Assembly (NCBI GenBank): GCA_020466095.1
Contig: CM035806.1
Span: 111,879,401-111,943,400, forward strand
Direction of reading: 5' to 3'
Length of the DNA: 64,000 nucleotides
DNA from: Chlorops oryzae
Taxonomy: Eukaryota > Arthropoda > Insecta > Diptera > Chloropidae
Shown here in pieces: positions 1 to 11,118 of this stretch; the first letter of the stretch is position 1; each line of letters starts with the position of its first letter. The notes beneath the pieces were generated by a model. It did not search any database and had not been told where the DNA came from. It worked only from the letters and a program-made list of their open reading frames with translations. The position numbers and the translations under genes were made by a program.

Positions 1-3000
1 ACCTTAGCTGATCCGGAATTCAATAAACCTGGGCGCATCGATTGCCTTTTGGGAGCCCAAATATTTTTCGACTTACTCACAAAAGGAAACATCAAACTTG
101 GAGACGGGTTACCCACATTGCAAAATACTGTATTTGGCTGGGTGGTCGCCGGCAGTGTAGGAATTTCCAATTTATCTAATGCAAATTGTGGAATATGCTC
201 TACATCTGAATTAGAACAGATGGTTTCGAATTTTTGGAAATTAGAAGAGCTCCCGGAAGACAACTCGACTCTGTCACAGGACGATATGAATTGCGAATTA
301 CATTTCATTCAAAATACGACCAGATCTCAGGATGGAAAATTCATTGTGAAATTACCACTCAAGGAGCATCCATCTTTAGTGGGCGATTCACGAGAATTGG
401 CATACTATAGACTCAAACACATTGAGAAAAAACTATCAGCTAATGATGCATTGAGAGCTCTCTACAAATCTTTCATGAAAGAGTATGAAGCATTGGGACA
501 TATGACCGAAGTTAAGCCACGAGAAACAAAAAAGCCACAGTACTATATTCCACATCACTACGTGTTGAGGTACTAGTACAAAATTAAGAGTCGTTTTTGA
601 TGCTTCAGCACACAGAGCTGGAAGCATGTCAGTAAATGACATAATGCACACCGGTCCCACAGTGCAGAGTCAACTGTTTTCGATCTTGCTAAGATTCAGA
701 ACATATAAATATGTTTTAAAAACTGATGTCGAAAAAATGTACAGACAAATATGGGTGCATCCGGATGATCGCAACTTGCAACTTATAATGTGGCGTGAAA
801 ATCCATTAGACCAAGTTAAAGTCTACAAGCTCAACACTGTTACTTACGGTACACGTGCGGCACCTTATTTAGCTACTAGATGCTTAAACCAATTGGCTGA
901 TGATAACATACAGCAATTTCCAGAAGGAGCATCTGCACTCAAAACCAACTTCTACGTCGATGATGGGTTAGTAGGTGCCAACACGATCCGAGAAGCCATT
1001 CAGATTCAGCAGCAGTTGACAACAATATTTCAAGGTGCCGGAATGAAGTTGAAAAAATGGTGTGCAAACCATTCGAAGCTTCTACAAGATATTTCTGCAA
1101 ATGCTCAAGAAATAACATTGGATTTCGACTCACAGGAGGACCAAACAACAAAAACTTTAGGGCTCACATGGCGACCAAAAACTGACTTCCTAGGAATAAG
1201 GGCCAGTATTCAGGAGAAACCATCAAGCACCAAGAGAACTGTTATCTCAGACGTCGCAAGAATTTATGATCCGCTAGGAGTTGTTGGACCTATAATTGTC
1301 AGTGCAAAAATTTTCATTCAACAATTATGGCAACTTAAATATGATTGGGACACAAGACTTCCAACGGATCTACAAAAGCAAAGGAATAAGTTCAGAACTG
1401 AGCTTCCTCAATTGGAAGAAATAACTATTCCAAGATACATACTAGGATCACAAGATTATGCACGTCTGGAGCTGCATGCTTTTTCCGATGCTTCAGAAAA
1501 AGCGTACGGAGCCGCAGTATACGTCAGAACAGTCCAAAAGGATCAAACCGTAAAGGTTAATCTGTTATGTTCTAAATCACGTGTGGCAACCCTTAAACTT
1601 CAAACCATTCCAAAATTAGAGCTTTGTGCAGCTCTGCTTGCAGCTGAGTTAACTGCAAGAGTCAAGGACGATTTGAAATTCATCAACAAACCTACGTACT
1701 ATTGGAGTGACTCTCAAATTGTGCTCTCGTGGATAAATCATCATCCAGGGACACTTCCTCCTTTTATATCACATAGGATTATAAAAATTCGGCAGACTTC
1801 ATTGACAAATCAGTGGCGTCACGTGCCGTCAAAACAAAATCCTGCTGACATGTTGTCGAGAGGACTTAGACCAGAGGAGTTACGAAACTGCCAAATGTGG
1901 TTTTATGGTCCACTATTTTGATATCATATGGAAGACTTATGGCCTAAGAAATCATTGCAGGACAGCAGTTCACCAGTCATTGTAAGTGTGGCAACTAAGG
2001 CAGCAGATCAGACGGGAGAAGCTTGTTGGGTGTGCTCGATTCCATCGAAAAATTCATTCCTTCACACAAAGGACAATTGCATACATTGCGTACAAAGGAC
2101 AATTGCATACATGATGCGTTTTAGTAAAAATACAAAAATTCCAAAGGGATCGCGATCAGAATTTCTGAGCTTGTCACCAATCGAGTTGGATGCGGCGTTA
2201 AAAGTTATCATTCGTCAGATCCAATTATCAGATTTTTCGAAAGTCATCAAATTATTGGCAAAGGACAAATTTCTTCCAAAATCACACTTCTTGAGCTCAT
2301 TGACACCGTTTCTTGATGAAGAAGGCATCATACGAGTGGGTGGCCGAACAAGCGCATATTCCCAACCATTTGATGCAAATCACCAAATGATTTTGCCACA
2401 CAACGACCCACTAGTCACGCTTCTAATAGAAAAAATTCACAAGGAAAACTATCATTGCGGCCCGCAGGCCTTGTTGGGACAAATAAGACAAAAATTTTGG
2501 CCACTTAAAGGAAAAAGCGCCATAAGGTCAGCAGTGCAGCGTTGTGTGAGATGCACACGAGCACGGCCTGTTTTTTTACTCACAAATAATGGGAAACCTC
2601 CCACTGCCACGTGTAGAATTAGCTCGACCATTTCTGAATTCTGGTGTGGACTATTGCGGGCCCTTTTGGGTAAATTTTAAAACTCGGGGCAAGAGACCCC
2701 AAAAGGCATACCTCGCAGTATTTTGCTGCTTCGCTACAAAAGCTGTTCATCTAGAATTAGTAACGGACCTGACAACGGATGCATTCATTGGAGCTCTGAA
2801 ACGATTTATTGGTCGCAGAGGTCACTGTAAGGCACTTTTCTGCTATAACGCAACAAATTTCGTTGGCGCGAGAAATCAGCTCGAAGAATTGAACGACGTC
2901 TTCTATACCAAAAGGGCCAAGGAGTCAATTCATGAAGTTTGTAGCATAAAGGGTATCGAGTTCAATTTTATTCCACCAAGGTCGCCACATTTCGGGGGCT

Positions 3001-3521
3001 TGTGGGAAGCTGCTGTGAAATCAGCAAAGCATTTGTTGTTGAAGAATGTGTCACCGGCAAGCCTCACTTATGAAGAGCTCGAAACTGTTATCGTGGAGAT
3101 TGAAGCAATGCTAAACTCACGTCCTTTAATTCCAATGTCATCCGACCCAAACGACCTCAACGCTATAACTCCAGGGCATGCATTAATTGGGGATCATTTG
3201 ACAACTAGTGTTGATGTGAGCTCGACAGAATCAAAAGCAAAAATTCTTGATCGATGGAGGCAAGTCTCGGAATTAAAACACCAATTTTGGAGACGATGGT
3301 CAACCGAGTATCTCAACGAGCTCCAACAACGGCACAAGTGGAAGGGACCAGTAAAGGACATCTTTCCTAATACAATGGTCATAATGAAAGAGGACAACAT
3401 ACCAGTTCTGCAGTGGCCCCTTGGGCGCATCATAAAGGTTTATAAAGGTGATGATGGAATCGTCCGAGTCTGCGACGTAAAGACACAAATGGGCGTTTTC
3501 AACGAGCAGCACACAAGCTAG
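1..3521 (+). pseudogene. BEL/Pao pol (protease tail, RT, RNase H, integrase), broken
   Basis: Reading is open from base 1 to 576 (retropepsin tail and the linker before RT), shifts frame near 570, continues from about 571 to 1921 (RT and RNase H), then uses 1928-2680 and 2589-3521 (integrase and the C-terminal DUF5641-like region). The RT active site YVDD is at 953-964. An RNase H SDAS motif lies near 1484-1495. The integrase has an HHCC-like finger around 2395-2565, first Asp at 2648-2650 and Glu at 3006-3008, but the second catalytic Asp, expected in a C-D-N motif, is Tyr at 2844-2846. At least three frame breaks plus this change make it inactive. The family call is firm because motif order and spacing match BEL/Pao. 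Confidence 0.85.
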
Positions 3522-5417
3522 CCCCTCTTTTTCCGCAAGGTGATACAAGCAGCTCCAAGGAAGGCGAGCAGCAAAGTGACAATGAACGTAATGATGTAGT
3601 CATGAATGGTACAGAAATCCTATCGCCGAAGACTCAAAATTCATTGATGGTCAGCATTCCACTCAGTTGCTTACGGAAAGCGCCGGTAACAGACGAAATG
3701 CCAAGAATCAAAGCCAGTCGCTTCCAAAATAACTTATTCTTCACTGTTTTATGCTTGTTTTTGTTACCGATAGTCTTATGCTCGCCAATTAATATCACAC
3801 AATTCAACATGAACCCGGGAGTATACTTCGAGCAAATTGGTCTAATTAAACTTTCAACAACTAATTAGAATATAGTAGTTTACTACGATTTGAAACCGTA
3901 TCATAAAGAGTTGAACCTTCTAGGAATTGGTATAAGAAACCTAAAATTATTGTGTCACCACACAACTAACGACACAACGTGCGATTCTTTGGCTTCTTAT
4001 TTTGGTGAAACACTTGAGAATTTAAATGCTAAATTTAATTTACTGGCTGTCAAAAGAAACAAAAGAGGAGCTGTGGATATCGTTGGAAATCTCGCAAATT
4101 CCCTATTTGGCGTTCTCGACTCAAACTACGAAGAAAAAATGTCCGAGACTATCAAGCAGTTGAAAGCAGACGACAATCACCTTGAGCGGCTACTTAAAAA
4201 TCAAACATCGCTAATCGACTCAACAATCAATATAATTAAGGAATCGCAGATAAGCACTTCAAATAAGTTTAAAGAAATTGATCGTCGAATCAACAGTTTT
4301 CTATCTGCTAATGCAATTGGTGGCCCAACTCCCAGCGAACTCGAATTATCAAACCAAATCTTAATACTCACCATCCAAATGTTTATCATGGTGTCATCGC
4401 TACAGCGTACGCAAGCTTCAATCATGAACGTCCTGATTGACAGTCATCATGGCAAAATAAACCCATTTTTACTCACTCCAAAGCAACAAACGAAATCACG
4501 AGAATAAAATCGTATTTGCCTCAGAATTTACAACTGCCAATCGAAAATCATAATCTTCTAAATATCTATAACCTCATCACGGTTAAAGGTGTAGTAGCAG
4601 AAAATCACGTCATCTTTGAAATACAGCTTCCACTATCCGATGTAAGCGAATTTCAATTTTTGAAGTGAAAACTTCTATAGGCGCGTTGAGCAGGGAGCAA
4701 ATCTTTAAGTTCAAAATGCATTTGTATATGTTGTAACCGTCACGGTCGTCGTGTACGTATATCTCGGCTATATTAGTGTGCGTAGCTTTCAGTGAGAAGC
4801 ATTCCTAAAAAGTTTTATGTGATTCGTCGACGTAACACCCCAGTCGGCAATTTGATATTCCATGAATATCTTCTTTTGGAAATTCATTGATGACAAAGGA
4901 AAAATATTACGTCTTAAAAATTCGTGAGTGGTTAAAAACAAATTCTACGATAGCTATCATTCATTTTTATGACATCGCAATTATAATTTTGAACGACAAA
5001 TTCCGCATAGAAACTATTGCAAAAATAGTAATAGCTAAACATTGCATATTCCGACTGGGATTTGATTCAACTCGCTCTTGGTTTCTCACTTTGACTTCGG
5101 TTCTCTCAGTTCATTCGATCTTCTTTCTCACTACAGCGCAAAGAGAGTATGCAAACGGTTGCCATTTAAAAAGATATAAAAGTGCCACAGCGATTCAAAA
5201 AGAGCCAATGGGAATTAAAAGGGTCCAACACTTATATTACATGTATATATGTATGTATATTGTAAAACAAAAATTTTGTGATGTGGATTAGGTCCGCTAA
5301 ATCTAAATTATTTTGAGTGTTTGCACCGAAAATTTTTTGCTTTGAATTGGTCACTGAGTAATTTTTGTCGTGGCGTAATAAAGCCAAAAAAGAGCCAAAT
5401 ACAATGAAAACGAGCCA

Positions 5418-5539
5418 CACCGCCGACTGTAAAATATAGTGTCAGTTTTGCGTTAAAACGCCAACTGTGGCAGCCATGAGTCATATCTGCTCAATAATGC
5501 GTGTATGTATGTTCCCAGCAGCATATAGTGTCGGCGGTG
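5418..5539. mobile_element. Short palindromic MITE candidate
   Basis: CACCGCCGAC at 5418-5427 is matched by its complement GTCGGCGGTG at 5530-5539. Similar TATAGTG sequence lies just inside both ends. There is no coding capacity and no obvious target duplication, so this could be a chance palindrome. Confidence 0.3.
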
Positions 5540-5700
5540 AACAAGTCCAAGCGTCTTTCATTGCGGACGCCTCGGTGATATGCTCAGCATGAGAGTGTCT
5601 GCGAGGTGGAGCGACATAGTCATGCCAATGTGTTTACATATAATTTTTAAATGCTCAGGATATCTCAATGCGCTATGCACTTTTCCTATGAACGTTTTTA

Positions 5701-5866
5701 GGGAACGTGTCCAAACTACGTGACCCTTTTAGGGGGGGGAGGGGGGTCCTGAAAGTACTACACTTGGACAAATTGGTCACTTAAATTATTCTACGGATTG
5801 TCACCGAGGGGGGGGAGGGGGGTAAAAAGTAGTAAAAAATGGTTCACGTAGTTTGGACACGTTCCC
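5701..5866. mobile_element. MITE A, TTA target duplication
   Basis: The 166-bp segment begins GGGAACGTGTCCAAACTACG and ends with the reverse complement. The interior carries G-rich runs (GGGGGGGAGGGG). TTA flanks it at 5698-5700 and 5867-5869. A three-base TTA duplication fits PIF/Harbinger-type insertion, but the family is not proven without a transposase. Confidence 0.65.
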
Positions 5867-5869
5867 TTA

Positions 5870-6340
5870 GGGAGCGTCCATAAATGATGTCACGTTTGGT
5901 GGGGGGGGAGGGGGTCAGCTCATCTGTGACAGTTTTGTGACATAGGGTGGAGGGGGGGTTCCCAAGCATGTTATGTCACACTTTTCATAGTTGTTACTAC
6001 AAACAAAATATAAAATAAAGATTTTGTTACATTAATTTCTTTATATGAAAAATAGCATCATATTTATAAATTAGTGATATGTGTCACAAAGTGCAAGCTA
6101 ATTTAAGGTTTAATGTGTTAAAGTAGGCGTGAGATGTCAAACTCCATATAAAAAACATGTTAGCATATTTAACCTTAAATTAGCATTAATTGTGAATTGG
6201 CCTATACTGTTTTTTCATATTAATTGTGACGTGACACTGGGGGGGAGGGGGTTAGCTCATATGTAACAGGTTTGTGACAAAGGGGGGGGAGGGGGTCTAA
6301 AAATCGCAAAAAATGCGTGACATCATTTATGGACGCTCCC
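5870..6340. mobile_element. MITE B, directly abutting MITE A, TTA target duplication
   Basis: The 471-bp segment begins GGGAGCGTCCATAAATGATG and ends with the complement of that sequence. TTA at 5867-5869 and 6341-6343 flanks it. Its terminal and subterminal layout (G-rich runs, CATATGTAACAGG-like inner repeats) resembles MITE A, although the termini differ in sequence. It has no coding capacity. Confidence 0.65.
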
Positions 6341-6502
6341 TTATGTACACATCGAATCATAGCACCGAAATTGAACATGTGGTAGGCGGTTGTAGGCGGT
6401 AGGCATTGTTGGCCGCTGGGACGGTTCATCGCTTCTGTAAGCAGCACTTTGGCCGCTGGGTACTAATAGAAAACGAAAGCTCGACGTTGTGATTCTTAGT
6501 AT

Positions 6503-6681
6503 CATATAGAACTATAGCTGCAACTTCGGCCAAATTTTGGCGCGTTATGGCATGATTTGGTGAAAAAGTTCAACTGTGGTGAACCACGCCATAAGCCGAG
6601 TGTTGTGGTGAACCACGTAATAGTAAGTGTGGTGTACCACGTAATAGCTTTTGGCCGAAGTTGCAGCTATAGTTCTATATG
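6503..6681. mobile_element. 179-bp palindromic MITE with 8-bp target duplication
   Basis: The ends CATATAGAACTATAGCTGCA and its complement form inverted repeats of about 32 bp. The 8-bp direct repeat CTTAGTAT flanks it at 6495-6502 and 6682-6689. An 8-bp duplication indicates hAT or P superfamily mobilisation. The interior repeats GTGGTGAACCACG-like palindromes. Confidence 0.7.
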
Positions 6682-7945
6682 CTTAGTATTGTCACTGGGC
6701 ATGCAACATATTGTATTGTACATATTGTATCTCCAGTGTCCTCGGATAATGATAGAGACGACGATGAAAAATCAAATGAAACTAAAATATATAAAATATT
6801 TTCTGGCGAAAAAAACTCGTCTCATTTTTTCTAAAAACCCAATTCAAATATAAACAACTCATCGGATTTTCTTTTTCTGGGTCTTGAAATGCTCTTAGAA
6901 ATCCACTCATTTACTTAAGATAGCCTAAACCTGAATACCGAATCTTCTTCGGAAATTATATGGGCTTGAAATCAAGTTTTTGTACAAAGTTGTTAAAAAT
7001 TTCTTAAAATTTTTGCCTTTATCGCCCTATAGCTCCTAAGCTGTTGAGCCGATTTCATCCATATGTATGAGGGATATGCTGTATATTTACTCTTCTTTTA
7101 TATGAATTAAATTTTTTGAAACGGTCGAACGATAAAACTACGACTAAAAAATATTGACAAAAAATCGCAAAACCTTTCTTAGCGAATATTTAAAAAACGC
7201 GAGCTAACTTTCAAACTTAAAGCATATATAATATTTTGCTTCAGCGAAACAAATACGACAAAAAAAAAAAGTTGGTTTCAAGTCAAAGGAAAATTTAGTG
7301 TTGAGCAGTGTAATTAATTGTTAAAACTTTGTGCAGCCAGCAATATATTTCAATAATAAAATAATAAAATACTTTACATATAACATGCCTATAATTGTTT
7401 CTCTGAGTCTCATTAAATGTAAAAATCCAGATTGATTTTAATAATTTTAAATCAAATATTATGCATTTCAAACTTCAATACACATTCTATGTTTTCACTT
7501 CCAACGGCAGTTCCATAACTGCCAACTTTTTTTTTTAACATAGTTCCTGTAATAGCCATCAAACGCAACAGATTAATAGCAGTCAAAACAACAATCAGCC
7601 TGCTTGCAATAAGTCCGCATAGGGATGATTTCTTCTCCCTCTCCGATACTCAACTGCAGTCCTGCTTGCAACTTAAAAGAGATTCCTATTTATGCAATAA
7701 TGTCCAGGCTTCATATTAGTGATGCCACGAATAGTGGATTTGGCCGAATACCGAATACCGAATATTCGGTCAACCTCTCGGCCGAATAACGAATATTCGG
7801 CAACCGAATATTCGGCACGTAGTAAAGACAGCTTGGGCCTACTCGCGACTAGCTGGAGTCAATGCAAAAGCTATCGCTGAAAAATTTGCCCACTGTTTAT
7901 ACTGTTTTCGAAGAAAATTTAGAAGAAGCTAGCGTACATTTAATA

Positions 7946-9233
7946 TTAGGTGTAGTAAAAAGAAATCCATTATTTTTGCATTAAATTGAGGGCTTTATTT
8001 AAGATAGTTAGAATGACCCGATTTAGGTCAAATATGCGCCATTTTGTTCGATAACTTGTTGCCATTTTAAAGGTAATTTCATTATGCCTCTCTCATAGAA
8101 GCCCTCGTTCCTATTAGGAAAAAATTGAGACAGTCGAATTTCAGAAGCCTCTCTTGAAGCGAATGTTTCACCAGCAAAATTGTTCGCCATGGACAGGAAC
8201 AGATGGTAATCACTTAGTGCCAGGTCCGGACTATAAGGTGGATGCAGAAGAACCTCCCAACCAAACTCCCGGAGCTTCTGGCGAGTCACTATCGATGTGT
8301 GTGGCCTGGCGTTGTCCTGATGGAACACAATTCCTCTCCTATTGGCCAAAGCTGACCGCTTATGGGCAATTGCTTCCTTCAGACGGTCCAATTGTTGACA
8401 GTAGAGTTCAGAGTTCAGATTTTTGCCGTATGGGAGCAGCTCATAGTAGATAATTCCCTGCCAATCCCACCAAACACACAGCAAAACCTTCCTGGCCGTC
8501 AATCCTGGCTTGGCCACCGTTTCCGCCGGTTCACCGTGTTTCGACCACGACCGTTTTCGCTTGACGTTGTCGTAAGTGACCCACTTTTCATCACCAGTCA
8601 CCAACCGCTTCAGAAATGGGTCGATTTTGTTGCGGTTCAGCAGCGATTCGCAGATGGAAATTCGGTCTATGAGGTTTTTTTGCGTTAACTCGTGTGGCAC
8701 CCATACATCGAGCTTCTTTGTGTATCCAGCCTTATTCAAATGGTTCCAAACGGTTTTTTGTGCAATCTTTAGCTTTTTTGCAATCGAAACAGTGCTAACA
8801 TGACGGTCGGACTCGATAATTTCCATGATTTTATCGACATTTTCGACAATTGGCCTTCCAGTGCGTGGTGCATCCTTGACATCGAAGTTACCGGAACGGA
8901 ATCGACGAAACCAAAATTGCGCATGATTGGCTTTTACAGTATCAGGTCCATAAACGCTATTCACATTTTCAGCCGCCTGGCTTGCGTTTTCTCCCTTATC
9001 GAAGAAAAACTGTAAAATGTAGCGAATTTTCTCTTTGCTGATGTCCATCTTTGACAAGCTCTCAAACAAAACTGAATCAATCAATCAAAAAAGTGTCAAA
9101 AAAGCTTTTTTAGTAGGAACTGTCATCTTTCTAATGCCCCCTAGCGGAACACGATCGGACTTATACAACGCGAGATGCAGATAAATAACGCCATCTTTTG
9201 GAAAAATAATGGATTTCTTTCTACTATACCTAA
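7946..9233 (-). mobile_element. Full-length mariner element (1,288 bp)
   Basis: The 32-bp terminal inverted repeats (TTAGGTGTAGTAAAAAGAAA at one end, two mismatches overall) are flanked by the TA duplication at 7944-7945 and 9234-9235. The length matches the usual 1.3 kb of mariner. It encodes one uninterrupted transposase on the minus strand and lies wholly inside the hAT MITE, so it arrived later. Confidence 0.92.
8023..9048 (-). CDS. Mariner transposase, apparently intact (341 aa)
   Basis: It catalyses cut-and-paste movement of the surrounding mariner in the nucleus. I start it at the ATG at 9046-9048, giving MDISKEKIRY; the longer open frame to 9084 would need a TTG start. The N-terminal half carries paired helix-turn-helix regions ending in a WVPHEL linker. 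The catalytic triad is present: Asp in TGDEKW, Asp in HQDNARPH and a third Asp in SDYHLF with 34 residues between the last two (D34D). The usual SPDLAPSD reads SPDLALSD, a Pro-to-Leu change beside the third Asp whose effect is unknown. There is no stop or frameshift, and length matches the family (about 345 aa). Activity cannot be judged from sequence alone. Confidence 0.92.
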   Translation of the reverse strand: MDISKEKIRYILQFFFDKGENASQAAENVNSVYGPDTVKANHAQFWFRRFRSGNFDVKDAPRTGRPIVENVDKIMEIIESDRHVSTVSIAKKLKIAQKTVWNHLNKAGYTKKLDVWVPHELTQKNLIDRISICESLLNRNKIDPFLKRLVTGDEKWVTYDNVKRKRSWSKHGEPAETVAKPGLTARKVLLCVWWDWQGIIYYELLPYGKNLNSELYCQQLDRLKEAIAHKRSALANRRGIVFHQDNARPHTSIVTRQKLREFGWEVLLHPPYSPDLALSDYHLFLSMANNFAGETFASREASEIRLSQFFPNRNEGFYERGIMKLPLKWQQVIEQNGAYLT

Positions 9234-9960
9234 TATTTCTAAAGAATAAAATGCAAATCTGCTGTATTTTTAGTTCTCGTTAATTAAATTTTTTTACGTT
9301 ATTGTGAGAAAAATTTAATTTGTAGTTACTGCTGATTTTTTTAATAAGTTATTTCTACTATTCGGTATTCGGCCGAATGTTTTAACTATTCGGCCGAATA
9401 CCGAATACTGAAAAATGACGCCGAATAGGCCGAATACCGAATAGTGGCCGAATATTCGTGGCATCACTACTTCATATCATAAAAATTCGAGGTCCGGTAG
9501 CTGCGAAATTGATTTATTCACAAATGAGACCACACCACGATGTAATCTTCAAACTTTGGCGGAGCCCACAGCTTGGTATCAATTGAAACATCAAAACCAA
9601 TGGATCTATGCTACTAATCGTACAATTAAGCTGAACGCAGTCTGCGGTAAAGAAACCTTTCAGTTGGTGCTGAATGGAAGTGGCATGATACAATTGCAAC
9701 CAAATTGTATAATCAAAAACAGCGACATTACAATTCAAGGTCACTACGAGATGAAATCTGCCATTCACTCATCATATCATAGCACTGGAATATCTATCAC
9801 AAATCAACGAATTCTCGATAGCTACAACGAAGACAGCATAGATCAGACGTTTGAATCATCACGGTCTTATTATTATTTACCTAACAGCAACAATATTGAT
9901 TGGATTGCTTATACGAGCTATCTGGCTACGAAGTTGTATGAAACAAAAAATCTCAGTTGA

Positions 9961-10920
9961 GTTGGAGACACAACCACCAATATCTATGCCGAGACGAAAT
10001 TCATTTAATGTTACCTCATGCTAGTTTAAAGACGATTTTCTGTAAATAAAGTTGAAGAAATAATTATAAATCATTGTATGTAAGACCAAATTCTCACGTG
10101 ACAACTTTAAAATTCCAGTGTAATAACTCCTCAGTCCATCTAAAAGAATTTCTCAATTGTAAAAATTCCTTAATGTACTTGTGTTAAAATGAACAGTAAA
10201 CGAAGAATGAAGCCAACAAACAAGGCACACTTGCTCAAAATCCAAACCACTTTGTCAGCAATTCGAAAACCAAAAAGCGAATACTTATCTAAACAAATTT
10301 TTGAGTTCTCCAACTCAAGGCAGGCAGTATGTTAAGAATTAACAGAAAGCCAAAAATTGATGTTCGCTCCTATGATTCCCTCATATGAGCATGCATGCAT
10401 TAGCCAAGAGCGCGTTGGAATTGCACGAGTTCTTATGACTTACATAAAAACAAATATGCAGAAAAGACGGGCAAAAGAAAAAAAAAAAAGAAAGAAAACA
10501 AAGTTAGGTAAGACTTTAACGTCGTCAACGACTTGACGGCAAATTTGCTGAGTTTTCAATTAGGAGTAATGAACTTCAAGTGGCAAAAAAAGCTGATTTT
10601 ATTTCAAGGTTTGGAAAAGTTTGAATTTGTTTGCTTCTTTCCCTTGCTTCCAAAAAATGTAACGTTAGCAATATGATAGTATATAAGAAAGAATTTTAAA
10701 TCAAAAAATACAGAATAATATTGACAACTGAAAAGTAAAGATTTATTATTTTCGAATCTGATTCTAGTTCAAGTGCTAGTAATCAATCCCAACGAGAGAC
10801 CATAGCTCAAGTGCTATTGATCTCCTTCACTTATTTGTGAACAATTTAATCTCATAAAACAACGATAGGTCGTAGTACATGCACTACGGGCCTAATACCA
10901 TCTAAGGTAGTAAACTTAAA
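9961..10920. other. Region after env, no gene recognised
   Basis: AT-rich sequence that may include the 3' untranslated end and LTR of the first BEL element. Without the 5' LTR for comparison I cannot place an LTR boundary. AATAAA occurs near 10046. I see no ORF worth calling. Confidence 0.4.
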
Positions 10921-11118
10921 CACCTCCAAAATAGATTCTCTAGAGTAAGAGTTAAAGAATTTATAACGGATAAATTTGAAATTAAAGCAGGAGTCCCGCA
11001 AGTCAGTGTATAAGGCCCCTCTCTTAACCTTCTTCTAACAGCCGACATCCCCACTAGCAAAGAGTATACTATTAGTAAAGATATTGCATTTCTCTCATTT
11101 TTTGACGTTAACCCATCG
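10921..11118 (+). pseudogene. Jockey-like LINE reverse transcriptase fragment
   Basis: In the frame starting at 10921 the translation contains a motif close to AGVPQGSVLGP followed by an ADIPT-like segment, the classic non-LTR RT block in Jockey elements. Here it reads AGVPQVSV, then a stop, then GP. The FADD-like catalytic block is not recognisable (FLSFFDVN stands in its place). About 240 bp downstream lies a 14-A run near 11356-11370 that may be the old poly(A) tail. Only about 66 codons survive. Subfamily assignment is by motif memory only. Confidence 0.65.

Larger units (their letters stand above)
4662..7501. mobile_element. Unclassified DNA insertion in env, 11-bp terminal inverted repeats
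   Basis: The env reading breaks at about 4661 and resumes after about 7501. The edges carry GAAGTGAAAAC (4662-4672) and its exact reverse complement GTTTTCACTTC (7491-7501). A weaker inverted match (AAGTTCAAAATGCAT on the left, its diverged complement on the right) lies further in. I found no transposase and no clear target-site duplication, so the superfamily is unknown. The intervals 4673-5417 and 6690-7490 hold no convincing coding sequence. The body carries smaller palindromic elements listed separately. Confidence 0.45.
7717..9469. mobile_element. hAT-type MITE with 8-bp target duplication, carrying a mariner
   Basis: The termini are TAGTGATGCCACGAATA (7717-7733) and its complement (9453-9469). 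The target duplication CTTCATAT is at 7709-7716 and 9470-9477, and the env frame reads through if the insert and one copy are removed. Both subterminal regions are packed with CCGAATA/TATTCGG palindromes, likely transposase-binding sites. Without the mariner it is about 463 bp and encodes nothing, so it is non-autonomous. Confidence 0.85.
1..9960 (+). mobile_element. BEL/Pao LTR retrotransposon with envelope gene, 5' end outside window
   Basis: Protease tail, reverse transcriptase, RNase H, integrase and an envelope-like gene follow one another on the plus strand in BEL/Pao order. Gag and the 5' LTR lie left of the window. I could not identify a 3' LTR after the env end at 9960. The env part is interrupted by two separate insertions (4662-7501 and 7717-9469). 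An envelope behind pol recalls the roo-like members of the BEL group in flies. Frameshifts, stops and a lost integrase catalytic residue show the copy is dead. Confidence 0.85.
3602..9960 (+). pseudogene. Envelope-like fusion glycoprotein gene of the BEL/Pao element, split and inactivated
   Basis: The gene starts at an ATG at 3602 and has a hydrophobic signal-like stretch about 45 residues in. A TAG at 3866-3868 interrupts it, and reading resumes in the same frame. A basic furin-type site (RNKR) near 4055-4070 is followed by a glycine- and hydrophobic-rich stretch, as in baculovirus F-like envelope proteins of insect retroelements. The frame breaks again near 4505. The cysteine-rich C-terminal ectodomain is recognisable at about 7530-7716 and 9478-9960, on either side of the hAT insertion. 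I see no clear C-terminal membrane anchor. Two large insertions, stops and frameshifts make it a non-functional relic. Confidence 0.7.

Noticed and set aside
4887..5291. 134-codon open frame in the unclassified insertion
   Set aside because: AT-rich low-complexity translation with no family resemblance and no conserved motif.
8154..9015. Several plus-strand open frames (8154-8453, 8362-8688, 8576-8803, 8800-9015)
   Set aside because: They lie antisense to the mariner transposase, whose catalytic motifs explain the region.
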